This document shows, piece after piece, positions 17,478 through 25,468 of a stretch of DNA of 64,000 nt (its first letter is position 1; each line of letters begins with the position of its first letter). The notes beneath the pieces are model-generated. The model worked only from the letters and a program-made list of their open reading frames with translations. It made no database searches and was not told the DNA's origin. Source of the stretch: an uncultured Chloroflexota bacterium (GTDB lineage Bacteria; Chloroflexota; Anaerolineae; Aggregatilineales; Phototrophicaceae); assembly GCA_937974245.1 (NCBI GenBank), contig CALJKV010000005.1:100223-164222 (forward strand), read 5' to 3'. A program made the position numbers and the translations under genes.

Positions 17478-18041
17478 GTGCAGTTGTGCAGTGACGAGGA
17501 GTTAGCCCAGGGTATACAGCGGGGGCGGCGGGATGACCTGGCGGTGCTAGTCGAACGCCATCACAGCCCCTTGCTTGGTTTCCTCTACCGCATGACCGGG
17601 GGCGACAGGGCGCTGGCCGAAGACCTGGTGCAGGAGACTTTCGTCCGCATCCTGCGCGGGATTCACCAGTACGCGTACCCGCGTCCCTTCAAGCCTTGGT
17701 TGTACCAGATTGCGACCAACCTCGCCCGTGACCACTATAAACGTGCCGATACCCGCCGCACTGACTCCCTGACGGAGGACACCCAATCGCAGCACTCTGC
17801 TGACGAAACATTGCCGGAAGATGCGCTGCTTCTCAACAACGAAGCGCAGCAGGTAGCCAGTGCTATCCGCCTCCTCCCGGAACACCAGCGCGAAGTCATA
17901 GTCCTCCGCTATTATCAGGAGCTTTCGCTGGCAGAAATTGCCGCCGCGCTCAGTATCCCGGTGGGCACAGTTAAATCGCGCTTGTCTATCGGACTGAACC
18001 GCCTGCGTGCATATTGCTTAGAGCAGGAACACGAACCATGA
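17478..18041 (+). CDS. ECF-type RNA polymerase sigma factor
   Basis: 187 aa from the GTG at 17478; a TTG at 17484 is better spaced from GGAG and could be the true start. Sigma region 2 covers about 20-90 (GDRALAEDLVQETFVRILRG, then FKPWLYQIATNLARDHYKR), and region 4 about 125-180 with LPEHQREVIVLRYYQELSLA and the recognition helix PVGTVKSRLSIGLNRLR. No extra C-terminal domain. It directs RNA polymerase to a small set of promoters. Its stop overlaps the start of a membrane protein, and three ABC-2 permeases and an ATPase follow, so it most likely controls this exporter; a promoter of ECF type sits in front of it. Confidence 0.92.
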   Translation: MQLCSDEELAQGIQRGRRDDLAVLVERHHSPLLGFLYRMTGGDRALAEDLVQETFVRILRGIHQYAYPRPFKPWLYQIATNLARDHYKRADTRRTDSLTEDTQSQHSADETLPEDALLLNNEAQQVASAIRLLPEHQREVIVLRYYQELSLAEIAAALSIPVGTVKSRLSIGLNRLRAYCLEQEHEP

Positions 18042-18898
18042 ATGACAAACCAACCCGTGACGAGCGCCTGCGTGCGCTCCTGATCGAAGACACAGATACC
18101 CTTGAAGATGCCGAGGCACTGCTGCCCCACATAGTTCGCCTGGCAGAGTGGTCAGCCGCACAACCATTGCCCGCCGCGACGGCCCGCTTGGTCGAGTCGC
18201 TGCTCCCTGACTTGCCTGCCCCTGTCTCACGGTTGGAACGCTGTTTATCGTGGTGGCCGCTGCTCCTGCTGCGGGCACAACTGCGCGTTGTGCGTGGCGA
18301 AATCTGGTGGTCAACCGGCATCGTGATGCTGATCGGTGTCGTTGTTACGTTGACGACATACGACCCATCCAACACCGGATTACTGCCGTTTGCAGTCTTG
18401 TCTCCGGTTATGGCGGCCATCGGAGTCGCGCTGCTCTACGACTCCGATATTCAACTGGTGCTGGAATTGGAAAACAGTACACCCGCCTCAACTCGACTGC
18501 TGCTCCTCGCTCGTCTCACGCTGGTTTTCGGGTTCAACCTGCTGCTGGGGTTGTTCGGGAGTGTGGCGCTGGCGCTCCTGCAAAGTGACCTCTCGCTGTG
18601 GCCGCTTATCCAGTCCTGGCTGGCGCCGATGGCCTTTTTATCCTGTTTCGCCTTCTTTTTGAGTGTCATCACCAGTGATGCCTTTGTCAGTATGGTCGCC
18701 GGCCTCCTTTTATGGGGCTTGCATGTGGTCATGCAGAGTTTCCCACACCTGGATACACTTTCGCTTGCTCTCTCTCTGCCCGGACTCGTCGCTGCCGAGA
18801 GCCGCCCCGTGTTGTTTGCTGCCGCGCTCCTCCTGCTCCTGGTGGCACTCTGGTTAGCCGGTCTCAACGAACGAGAAATCAGACGGGATTTCGCCTGA
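18038..18898 (+). CDS. membrane protein with cytoplasmic N-terminal domain, candidate anti-sigma/permease hybrid
   Basis: 286 aa from the ATG at 18038, overlapping the sigma stop (ATGA). Residues 1-85 are soluble, charged and helical, in the place where an anti-sigma domain would be. From about 90 there are six or so hydrophobic segments, two long ones near 95-140 and the remainder to 280. There is no ZAS zinc motif (HxxxCxxC). The membrane part resembles the ABC-2 permease-like proteins that follow. Anti-sigma activity is inferred from position next to the sigma gene only; it may instead be a plain transporter subunit. Confidence 0.72.
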   Translation: MNDKPTRDERLRALLIEDTDTLEDAEALLPHIVRLAEWSAAQPLPAATARLVESLLPDLPAPVSRLERCLSWWPLLLLRAQLRVVRGEIWWSTGIVMLIGVVVTLTTYDPSNTGLLPFAVLSPVMAAIGVALLYDSDIQLVLELENSTPASTRLLLLARLTLVFGFNLLLGLFGSVALALLQSDLSLWPLIQSWLAPMAFLSCFAFFLSVITSDAFVSMVAGLLLWGLHVVMQSFPHLDTLSLALSLPGLVAAESRPVLFAAALLLLLVALWLAGLNEREIRRDFA

Positions 18899-18899
18899 A

Positions 18900-19835
18900 A
18901 TGTCACTTCCTCAATATCTCTCTATCCGTAACCTTGCCCTGGTCATCGTCAGCGCGTTTGGTATTTTCGCCCTTGGTTCGGTGGATGCTACCTCACGGGC
19001 AGCCTTTAACCGCCTCACCTCCGCCGATACCCGCCCCTATGCTATCGCCGCCACCCTCTTGTTGGGCGGGGTCACCGCCTGGGGTGCTGTATCTGTGTCG
19101 CGCAACTTGCGTCAGCATGTTAGCCTGGCCTGGCGTGCCAGCCTGCGTTTCGCCGGATGGATTCCCTTTGCCCTGGCGCTGGGCGTAACGGTGCTTTTCC
19201 TCATCCCGGAAACCAGTGGCACAACCGGCTTTGTCTGGGACGATAAGACGCGCATCATCGAGTCCTTCATTCCCCTGGCCGCCGCCATCCACGCCGCGCT
19301 TATCTTCTCGCCCGATGATGAACCGGCGTTGGAGGTCATGCTTGCCAGCCCGCGCCGTATTTACTGGGTGCTGCTCGAACGTCTGGTAATCGTTCTGCTG
19401 GGGCAGGCGGCTGTTGGGCTTGTGACCGTTGCCCTCAGTCTTGCCCTAGTCAATGATCAGGATGTGCTGGTTTCGGTGTTTCGCTGGATTCCGCCCATGA
19501 TCTTCCTGGTCGGCCTTGCGACTTACGTCACCCTCCGTTCACGGGTGGCGGCCTTCGGTGTTACCCTGGCCGGCCTGATGTGGTTTGTCTTTAATTTTTT
19601 CAGCGAGTCGCTGCTCCCCGGTGCGCCGACATTCTGGCCGCTCAATGCGGTGCTGCCGTTTTTCTGGCCGCTGCATCCTTATCTCCAGCCTGCCCAACTG
19701 AGTACGGGAGACTACTGGCTCAACCGCCTGTGCGTCTTGCTGGCCGGAGTCGCGTTCATCATGCTTGCCGTCTATCAGCTTCGGAATGAAGAATCGGTTT
19801 TGCTTGGCTCACGACAGGCGAAATCGAAAGGATAA
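18900..19835 (+). CDS. integral membrane protein, ABC-2 permease-like
   Basis: 311 aa starting one base after the previous stop. Several hydrophobic segments begin at about residue 10, with an arginine-bearing loop near 90 and six to eight in all; a segment near 140-160 reads PDDEPALEVMLASPRRIYWVLLERLVIVLLGQ, typical of the cytoplasmic coupling helix before TM2 of ABC-2 membrane domains. Probably one half of an export channel or an accessory membrane subunit. The family is recognised only by topology and operon context. Confidence 0.75.
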   Translation: MSLPQYLSIRNLALVIVSAFGIFALGSVDATSRAAFNRLTSADTRPYAIAATLLLGGVTAWGAVSVSRNLRQHVSLAWRASLRFAGWIPFALALGVTVLFLIPETSGTTGFVWDDKTRIIESFIPLAAAIHAALIFSPDDEPALEVMLASPRRIYWVLLERLVIVLLGQAAVGLVTVALSLALVNDQDVLVSVFRWIPPMIFLVGLATYVTLRSRVAAFGVTLAGLMWFVFNFFSESLLPGAPTFWPLNAVLPFFWPLHPYLQPAQLSTGDYWLNRLCVLLAGVAFIMLAVYQLRNEESVLLGSRQAKSKG

Positions 19836-19841
19836 TCCACA

Positions 19842-20639
19842 ATGAAACTCAAACTCATGCAAATCACTCACATCGCCCGTTACGAAGTGCAGCTGCACTG
19901 GCGCGGGCGGGCGCTGCTCGTCATGATGCTGGCGATTTTGGTGATGAACGGTATTACAGCGCTGGTGATGAGTCAAAGCAGCGACTCGATGCCCCCCGGA
20001 TTGGTCATCAATCACTCCGCGATGGCCTGGGCAACGATTGGTGTAACCCTGGCATTCCTGCTGCCCGTCATCATTTCCGATACCGTCCCCAAAGACCGCC
20101 AGTTCGGAGTCCGCGAATTGCTCGATACGCTCCCCGTCTCGCGGGGTGTGGTTCTGCTCGGCAAACTCCTGGGAGTCTACGCGGCGGTGCTGTCCGGTCT
20201 GGCTGTCATCATGCTCATCACCGGGGCGCTTGATCTGCTCCTGTTTGGCGAGGTGAATGTGTCCAGCTTTCTGGAAATCTGGTTGGTCGGCACGACAGGG
20301 ATGGTCATCCTGAATGGGGGGCTGGGGGTGTTGCTGCCTGCTACACAGCCCAATCGCCGCCGGGCGGTGGTGCTGGTCATCGCGGTGTTGATCCTGTCCT
20401 TTGCCCTGAGCGGCTCTGGTTTCGAGTCTGGCTCTATGGATACCTATTTCAACCCGATTCGCCCGTCGATCATCATGTACTACCTCACCGGCGTAGCGGG
20501 AACATTCGGTGGATCTGCGGTGTCGCAGTTCACACGGGAGGATGTCTGGCTCTCAATTGGGGCAGGGCTGGTTGAGTTGGTCGTGATTGGTCTGGCGGTG
20601 TGGGGCTGGTCGCGCTGGCATGAGTCGCGGGCGGGGTAG
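19842..20639 (+). CDS. ABC-2 type permease
   Basis: 265 aa, six hydrophobic segments. The N-terminus HIARYEVQLHWRGRALLVMM is the amphipathic elbow helix plus first segment seen in ABC-2 permeases, and DTVPKDRQFGVRELLDTLPVSRGVVLLGKLLGVY is the conserved coupling region between segments 2 and 3. It is a close paralogue of the next gene: both begin with a Y-E-x-Q/R-x-HWRGR motif. Likely pairs with it as the transmembrane dimer served by the ATPase at 21513. Confidence 0.85.
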   Translation: MKLKLMQITHIARYEVQLHWRGRALLVMMLAILVMNGITALVMSQSSDSMPPGLVINHSAMAWATIGVTLAFLLPVIISDTVPKDRQFGVRELLDTLPVSRGVVLLGKLLGVYAAVLSGLAVIMLITGALDLLLFGEVNVSSFLEIWLVGTTGMVILNGGLGVLLPATQPNRRRAVVLVIAVLILSFALSGSGFESGSMDTYFNPIRPSIIMYYLTGVAGTFGGSAVSQFTREDVWLSIGAGLVELVVIGLAVWGWSRWHESRAG

Positions 20640-20649
20640 GAGGATAGAA

Positions 20650-21450
20650 ATGATCTTATCACAGCTGCGTGGCATGGCGTTTTACGAGTTCCGCCAGCAC
20701 TGGCGCGGGCGTCTGCTGGTTGCGCTCATCCTCGGCCTTGTGCTGACTGTGGGCATCAACGTCCTGGTGGCCGGGGGGAGTGTGCGCTGTGACACTGTCA
20801 ACCTGCCTGACCTTGCTGTGTGCCAGCAGGGGATTACGATTACCATCACCGCTGTCACCCTGTTCCTGGCCCTCCCATTGGCTGTCCTGCTGCCCATCAT
20901 GGTTGCCGAAATTATCCCGATGGACTCACAGCGTGGCGTTCGCAGTTGGCTGGATGCTATGCCGCTGCAAACAGGCACGTATCTCCTGGGCAAGCTGCTC
21001 GGTTTATGGCTGGCGCTGGTGATGGCACTGCTGATAGCCATGCTCATTAGCGGGGCATTGTGGTGGCTGGCGACTGGCACATTCGACCTGCTGGCTTATG
21101 CCCAGGTATGGGTATTCGGTATCGGTGTGGTGTGTGTGTTTAACGGTGGCCTCGGCGTGCTGTTGTCTGCCGGACTCACTACCCGCCGCCGTGCAATTGC
21201 CTGGAATGCCGTGTTGATCGTCGCATTAGCGGCGCTGGTTCAGGGGAGTGATTTCTTGTCCTACCTCAATCCGCTGCGGATGCCCATTATCAACTATCAC
21301 CTGGCCGTCTATGCACCGATGCTCATGGCATCACCGGATTCTGGTGAACTGGCGATTCTGCTGCGAGCGTTCGCCGGTGGCATCGCCGGACTGATAATCT
21401 CCTTTTGTACTGCCTGGGTTTGGCTGCGCTGGCAGTCTAGCCGGATGTAA
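20650..21450 (+). CDS. ABC-2 type permease (paralogue of preceding gene)
   Basis: 266 aa from the ATG at 20650, which has GGAGG eight bases upstream; the open frame from 20587 overlaps the preceding gene and is not used. It has the same layout as its neighbour: YEFRQHWRGRLLVALILG at the start, PMDSQRGVRSWLDAMPLQTG in the coupling region and six segments. A tandem duplication probably gave rise to the pair. It is followed by a 62-base gap that carries a second ECF-type promoter before the ATPase gene. Confidence 0.86.
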   Translation: MILSQLRGMAFYEFRQHWRGRLLVALILGLVLTVGINVLVAGGSVRCDTVNLPDLAVCQQGITITITAVTLFLALPLAVLLPIMVAEIIPMDSQRGVRSWLDAMPLQTGTYLLGKLLGLWLALVMALLIAMLISGALWWLATGTFDLLAYAQVWVFGIGVVCVFNGGLGVLLSAGLTTRRRAIAWNAVLIVALAALVQGSDFLSYLNPLRMPIINYHLAVYAPMLMASPDSGELAILLRAFAGGIAGLIISFCTAWVWLRWQSSRM

Positions 21451-21454
21451 CCCG

Positions 21455-21480
21455 TGAACCTTTGCGCGGCCTCTCTCGTA
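21455..21480 (+). promoter_or_regulatory. ECF-sigma-type promoter upstream of ABC ATPase gene
   Basis: TGAACC (21455-21460), 16 bases, then CGTA (21477-21480) followed by ACAGG. It shares GTGAACCTT and CGTAnCAGG with the element at 17421-17452 although the spacer sequences differ, and lies 33 bases before the ATPase ATG. It would give the ATPase extra expression under the same sigma factor. Confidence 0.6.
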
Positions 21481-21512
21481 ACAGGCTGCATGAATGAGTG
21501 GAGAATTGACCG

Positions 21513-22391
21513 ATGATCGAAGTCACGAATCTCAGCAAGACCTACGGCGGCGCTGTCCACGCCCTGCGCGGCATTGATCTGGACATCAAAAACGGCATGT
21601 TCGGGTTGGTTGGCCCCAACGGCGCTGGTAAGACTACGCTGATGCGCATTCTCGCCGGGCTGATTCGGCCTACAACCGGGACGGTGCGCGTTCTCGGGCA
21701 CGATGTCACCACGCTGCAAGGCAAATTCGAGGCGAAATCCATCCTGGGCTACCTGCCACAGGAACTCGGCCTGTACCCCAACCTGACCGGACGCGAATTT
21801 CTCGACTATATCGCTATCCTCAAGGGGGTTACTGATAAACGCGCCCGCCGCCAGCAGGTGACCGACCTGCTCGAATCCGTCCGCCTCGCTGATGTGGCGG
21901 ATCGCCGCCTCAAGACCTATTCCGGCGGGATGAAACGCCGTATAGGCGTAGCGCAGGCGCTCCTCGGCAGCCCGAAACTCCTCATCGTGGATGAACCCAC
22001 CGTCGGCCTCGACCCGGAAGAACGGGTGCGATTCCGCAACCTGCTTTCTGAGATGGCGAGTCGCTGTACGGTCATCCTCTCGACGCACATTGTCGAAGAC
22101 ATCAGCCATAGCTGCAATGACCTCGCCGTTATCAGCCAGGGGCAGGTCATCTTTCGCGGTGCGCCGGGCGACCTCATCACCCAGGCACGCGGTCATGTCT
22201 GGTCAATCACCACCCAGGGCGAACGCCCCAACAGTGGCCTGGCGGTGGTTTCCACCCTGCAAATGCACGATGGCGTCCAGTACCGCGTTCTCGGCACGCC
22301 GGAGCCGGACTACAATGCCGTCTCCATTGAACCAAGTCTGGAAGACGGCTATATCTGGCTCATGCGTCAGCACAGCCCCACACCCGCGTAA
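21513..22391 (+). CDS. ABC transporter ATP-binding protein
   Basis: 292 aa. Walker A GPNGAGKTT (about 35-43), Q-loop GYLPQELGLYPNLT, signature TYSGGMKRR, Walker B LLIVDEPTVGLDP and switch histidine LSTHIVED are all intact. The C-terminal about 80 residues are the extra domain of exporter-type DrrA/CcmA ATPases. It energises the ABC-2 permeases encoded just upstream. The transported compound is unknown; control by an ECF sigma factor points to a lipid, antibiotic or peptide stress response, but this is inference. Confidence 0.93.
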   Translation: MIEVTNLSKTYGGAVHALRGIDLDIKNGMFGLVGPNGAGKTTLMRILAGLIRPTTGTVRVLGHDVTTLQGKFEAKSILGYLPQELGLYPNLTGREFLDYIAILKGVTDKRARRQQVTDLLESVRLADVADRRLKTYSGGMKRRIGVAQALLGSPKLLIVDEPTVGLDPEERVRFRNLLSEMASRCTVILSTHIVEDISHSCNDLAVISQGQVIFRGAPGDLITQARGHVWSITTQGERPNSGLAVVSTLQMHDGVQYRVLGTPEPDYNAVSIEPSLEDGYIWLMRQHSPTPA

Positions 22392-22399
22392 AGTGAGTC

Positions 22400-22452
22400 A
22401 ATACACACTGGATTCGTAGGGCGCATGGCGTGCGTCCCGGCCCGCCCATGTA
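22400..22452. repeat. REP-like imperfect palindrome next to antitoxin remnant
   Basis: GTAGGGCGCATGGCGTGCGTCC and neighbouring GC-rich bases form an imperfect hairpin (GGGCGCA against TGCGTCCC). Sequences of this style are common dispersed palindromes in such genomes. Only one copy is in the window, so family membership is inferred by style. Confidence 0.35.
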
Positions 22453-22575
22453 CCAGACCTCGTTCCCGACTACGTCGCCCGTACCTGTTTCGCCGTGCCG
22501 GTTATCTGCCGTTACCTGCTCTAACAACGCCTCAAGTTCATACTGGGTTTCCTGCTGAGAGAAACACTTGATCCT
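22453..22575 (-). pseudogene. remnant of a MazE/AbrB-type antitoxin (C-terminal end only)
   Basis: On the minus strand the frame reads YELEALLEQVTADNRHGE, then TGTGDVVGNEVW. This is the characteristic tail of chromosomal MazE-type antitoxins (Y-x-LEELL-x-Q-x-T-x-x-N-x-H-x-E ... G-x-x-VGNEVW). The N-terminal AbrB DNA-binding half is absent, replaced by the end of the small membrane protein gene. After the Trp codon, where the family normally stops, there is TAC and the frame runs on into a repeat-like sequence. No MazF toxin gene follows; the ABC ATPase 3' end is there instead. It is a decayed toxin-antitoxin relic. Confidence 0.6.
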
Positions 22576-22987
22576 AATACCTGTTGACACGTAACCCTCC
22601 TCGAATGGTGTAGGCAAGTATGTATCCGACCCCGAATCCACTCGCAACAGTAATCCATAGTCCTAGAAGTGCTTGAGCGTAAAAAGTAAACTTGACAATA
22701 TCGAAGTTGCCAGCATGGTCATAAAGAACATAGAAAATCCCGGTTAGTAACAAATAAATTCCAAACGGGAGAAATGGAAAAACAGGAGAAACACAAATAT
22801 TCCGTTGAGCATGGGAAGAATCTGTTACATACCCTACGAATGATCCAGCCAATACCCAAATATATACTAAGAGCGCAAAAATCCTCATTCCCAAAGAATA
22901 AATATTCAGTTGTGCAAAGAAAGCTACCAATAGATGAGAGGCAATCAGACCCAAAACAAGCCTTTGATAGCATATTCTCAATGCCAT
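22574..22987 (-). CDS. small membrane protein of unknown function (137 aa)
   Basis: 137 aa with about four hydrophobic segments (for example LGLIASHLLVAFFAQLNIYS, IFALLVYIWVLAGSFVGYV, FLPFGIYLLLTGIFYVLY and ALLGLWITVASGFGVGYILA). Base composition is clearly AT-richer than its neighbours, suggesting acquisition. No family recognised and the ribosome-binding site (GGATGGGA) is imperfect. It lies divergent from the M24 gene and ends at the antitoxin remnant. It could be a real foreign gene or part of the decayed locus. Confidence 0.55.
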   Translation of the reverse strand: MALRICYQRLVLGLIASHLLVAFFAQLNIYSLGMRIFALLVYIWVLAGSFVGYVTDSSHAQRNICVSPVFPFLPFGIYLLLTGIFYVLYDHAGNFDIVKFTFYAQALLGLWITVASGFGVGYILAYTIRGGLRVNRY

Positions 22988-23036
22988 ATAATCATCCCAT
23001 CCGTTTTTGCAAAAATAGACTTTCAGGAGCTATCTG

Positions 23037-24239
23037 ATGACGGTTACACCCGCCCAACTCAAAATTGCCGATTCTGAATTTCGCGCCCGCTGTGACTCCC
23101 TCCTGGCGCATATCCAGGACTCTAACCTCAGCGGCGTCGTTCTCTTTGACCGCGACTACCTGCTCTATTATACCGGTTTCGCCTTCATCCCCACCGAGCG
23201 CCCGATGGCCTTCGCCATGTCCCGGAGTGGCGAACGCGCCCTGTTCGTCCCCCGCCTCGAAGTCGAACACGCCCAGGCCAATGCCCTCATTGACCGGGTA
23301 GACCATTACCTCGAATACCCCGCCACCCCGCACCCGATGGAGAAACTCGCCGCCATGCTGGACGATATGGGCATCAGTGAGAAAATTGGCGCGGATCATG
23401 ACGGCTATCCCTGGATTTTTGGCTATCGCGGCGCGTCCCTCTCCCAGGTGACCGGCGCAGAAACTGTCTCAGTCGCCGCCTTTGTCGAAGACCAGATGAT
23501 GGTGAAGTCCCCGGTGGAAATCGCCCTTTTGCGCGAAAGCTGCCGTTGGGCGAATCTCGCACATACGCTTTTACAGCGGTATACCGTTGTCGGCGCCACC
23601 GAAACCGAGGTTAGCCAGCGGGCCAGCGACGAAGCTAACCGCGCTATGCTCGATTCCATAGGCCCGATTTATCGCGCCCAGAATGCCTTTTTCAGCGGCG
23701 CAATCGCCGGGTATCGCGGCCAGATCGGGCGTAACGCCGCTATCCCGCACGCCCTGGCGAACAATATGGTTTTTCAGCCGGGGGATGTCCTCGTCACCGG
23801 GGCGACTGCGCCCGTCTGGGGCTACGTCTCCGAACTCGAACGGACTATGGTGATTGGCAAGCCCTCCGGCGAGCAGCGCCGCTTCTTCGACCACATGGTC
23901 GCCTTGCAGGATACCGCCTTCGCCGCCATTAAGCCCGGCCAGCCCTGCGCCAGCGTGGACCATGCCGTCCGCGCTTACTTCGAGAAGCACAGCCTGTGGG
24001 ACTACTGGAAGCACCATGTCGGCCACTGTATCGGCCTGCGTTACCACGAAGGCCCGTTCCTCGATCTGGGCGATAATACCATCATCCAACCCGGTATGGT
24101 CTTCACCGTCGAACCCGGACTGTATGTGCCGGGGTTAGGGGGCTTCCGCCACTCCGATACAGTGGTGGTGACCGGTGATGGCATCGAATTCCTTACCTAC
24201 TACCCACGCGACCTCGAAAGCCTCACCCTCCCCGCCTGA
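23037..24239 (+). CDS. M24-family (creatinase / Xaa-Pro peptidase-like) hydrolase with altered metal site
   Basis: 400 aa, AGGAG seven bases before the ATG. An N-terminal creatinase-type domain (about 1-160) is followed by the pita-bread fold. Of the five metal ligands of true M24 peptidases, His330 (HHVGHCIGL) and Glu358 (VEPGL) are kept, but the first Asp is Gly255, the second is Glu266 (WGYVSELERT where GYxxDxTRT is expected) and the last Glu is Ser373 (GFRHSDT). The protein is thus unlikely to be an ordinary dinuclear aminopeptidase. Creatinase, ectoine hydrolase DoeA and DMSP lyase DddP belong to the same fold with changed sites. Function not assignable. A strong terminator follows. Confidence 0.85.
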   Translation: MTVTPAQLKIADSEFRARCDSLLAHIQDSNLSGVVLFDRDYLLYYTGFAFIPTERPMAFAMSRSGERALFVPRLEVEHAQANALIDRVDHYLEYPATPHPMEKLAAMLDDMGISEKIGADHDGYPWIFGYRGASLSQVTGAETVSVAAFVEDQMMVKSPVEIALLRESCRWANLAHTLLQRYTVVGATETEVSQRASDEANRAMLDSIGPIYRAQNAFFSGAIAGYRGQIGRNAAIPHALANNMVFQPGDVLVTGATAPVWGYVSELERTMVIGKPSGEQRRFFDHMVALQDTAFAAIKPGQPCASVDHAVRAYFEKHSLWDYWKHHVGHCIGLRYHEGPFLDLGDNTIIQPGMVFTVEPGLYVPGLGGFRHSDTVVVTGDGIEFLTYYPRDLESLTLPA

Positions 24240-24256
24240 TGTCACAAATAAAAACG

Positions 24257-24290
24257 GTGCCGGGCAAATCACTGCCCGGCACTGCTTTTA
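24257..24290. terminator. bidirectional rho-independent terminator
   Basis: GTGCCGGGCA and TGCCCGGCAC form a perfect 10-bp stem with loop AATCAC. TGCTTTTA follows on the plus strand and CGTTTTTATT on the minus strand, so it can stop both the M24 gene and the convergent CBS gene. Confidence 0.85.
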
Positions 24291-24341
24291 CTCGGTACTT
24301 TTAACTTTTTACTGCTTTTATTTTCGCCTCAACACTTTCAA

Positions 24342-24773
24342 CTACTTACCGTCCTCATCCTCCCCGCCAAGCAGTTTGATATAGCTGGAGAGGATGTCAC
24401 TAGTCGCGACAATCCCCACCAGTGACCCATCATCCACGACTGGCAGTGCGCCAAACTTATACCTTTTCATGAGGCTGGCCGCCAGTGTGGCCGGGGCGCT
24501 TGACTTAATCGTCATCGGGTTGGCGGTCATACACGCCTCAGCTGTGACGCCGGTAAGTAAAGCCTGGTCCTGTGCGCGTTCGCGCATCGTCAACGGAGAA
24601 TTCATCGCCAACCGCACATCCCGGTCCGTGATGATGCCGATTAACCGGCCTTCATCCACTACCGGAAGCTGGCGGCAGGCATGGGACTTCATAATCCCGA
24701 TGATTTCCCCCAACGGCGTGTCCCGCCCAACTGTAACAGGGCAGAAAGTCATAATGTCGGCTACTGTGAGCAT
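24342..24773 (-). CDS. CBS-domain protein (two CBS motifs)
   Basis: 143 aa from the ATG at 24773 (GAGGAA just upstream); the longer frame adds residues without support. It consists of one CBS pair: LTVADIMTFCPVTVGRDTPL to IGIITDRDVRLA, then EACMTANPMTIKSSA to LVGIVATSDILSSYIKLL. Such Bateman modules bind adenosyl ligands and act as sensors, often on other proteins in trans. No effector domain is attached. It lies 128 bases after the gamma subunit of the 2-oxoacid oxidoreductase operon; co-transcription is possible but unproven. Confidence 0.88.
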   Translation of the reverse strand: MLTVADIMTFCPVTVGRDTPLGEIIGIMKSHACRQLPVVDEGRLIGIITDRDVRLAMNSPLTMRERAQDQALLTGVTAEACMTANPMTIKSSAPATLAASLMKRYKFGALPVVDDGSLVGIVATSDILSSYIKLLGGEDEDGK

Positions 24774-24900
24774 TGGTTCCTCTTGGTGATATATAGAGCT
24801 ACACACAACAACCAGCCACCGGTATTTCTTGCCCTGATTCCGGTCTGGCTGCTTGCTGTTGTTTCAATGAGTTGTGCCTATAAATATACCACCTATCGCC

Positions 24901-25455
24901 TTATTTGACCGGGAACAGCTCGCTGGTGAAGGCCGCGCCGCGTTCCAGTGCGGTATAGTTATCCGCCAGCATGTCACGCCGGTGCGCCGGGAGGTGACCC
25001 TCCAACGCTCGTTTGATCGAATTCAGCGGCAGCACTCCATGTGCCGTCACGACTGCCCCCAGCATGATCACATTCATCAGTCGCAGGTTGCCGATTTCAT
25101 CCGCGATGTCCGTCGCCGGCACCGGCAGGTGGGTGATGTCTGCCCGCTGGCTCTGCTGTGTGATAAGCGAAGCATTGCTCGCCAGCAGCCCACCTGTCGC
25201 CACGAGATACTCGTACTTGGTAAATGATGGGTTGTTAAACGCCAATACCACATCCGGGTTGTTGACGATGGGTGACCCGATTTTCTTGTCACTGATGACC
25301 ACATAGCAGTGTGCCGTGCCACCGCGCATCTCCGGCCCATAGGAGGGTATCCACGTTACTTCCAGCCCTTCGTCCATCGCGGCATACGCTAGAAGCTGCC
25401 CCGCAAACATCACGCCCTGGCCGCCGAACCCGGCGAGCAAAAATGACTGGTGCAT
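24901..25455 (-). CDS. 2-oxoacid:ferredoxin oxidoreductase, gamma subunit
   Basis: 184 aa from the ATG at 25455 (GGAGG nine bases upstream). It matches the POR/KOR gamma domain: LLAGFGGQGVMFAGQLLA at the N-terminus, then TWIPSYGPEMRGGTAHC, and a C-terminal alanine-rich dimerisation region. The gamma subunit helps bind CoA and completes the heterotetramer with the alpha, beta and ferredoxin subunits encoded upstream in the same operon; the gap to beta is 13 bases. It is the last gene of the core operon. Confidence 0.92.
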   Translation of the reverse strand: MHQSFLLAGFGGQGVMFAGQLLAYAAMDEGLEVTWIPSYGPEMRGGTAHCYVVISDKKIGSPIVNNPDVVLAFNNPSFTKYEYLVATGGLLASNASLITQQSQRADITHLPVPATDIADEIGNLRLMNVIMLGAVVTAHGVLPLNSIKRALEGHLPAHRRDMLADNYTALERGAAFTSELFPVK

Positions 25456-25468
25456 GTGTGTCAGCCTC

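Noticed and set aside
21309..22196. Long minus-strand frame (295 codons) opposite the ABC ATPase gene
   Set aside because: It mirrors a strongly conserved ATPase gene; composition explains the open antisense frame and the translation shows no domain.
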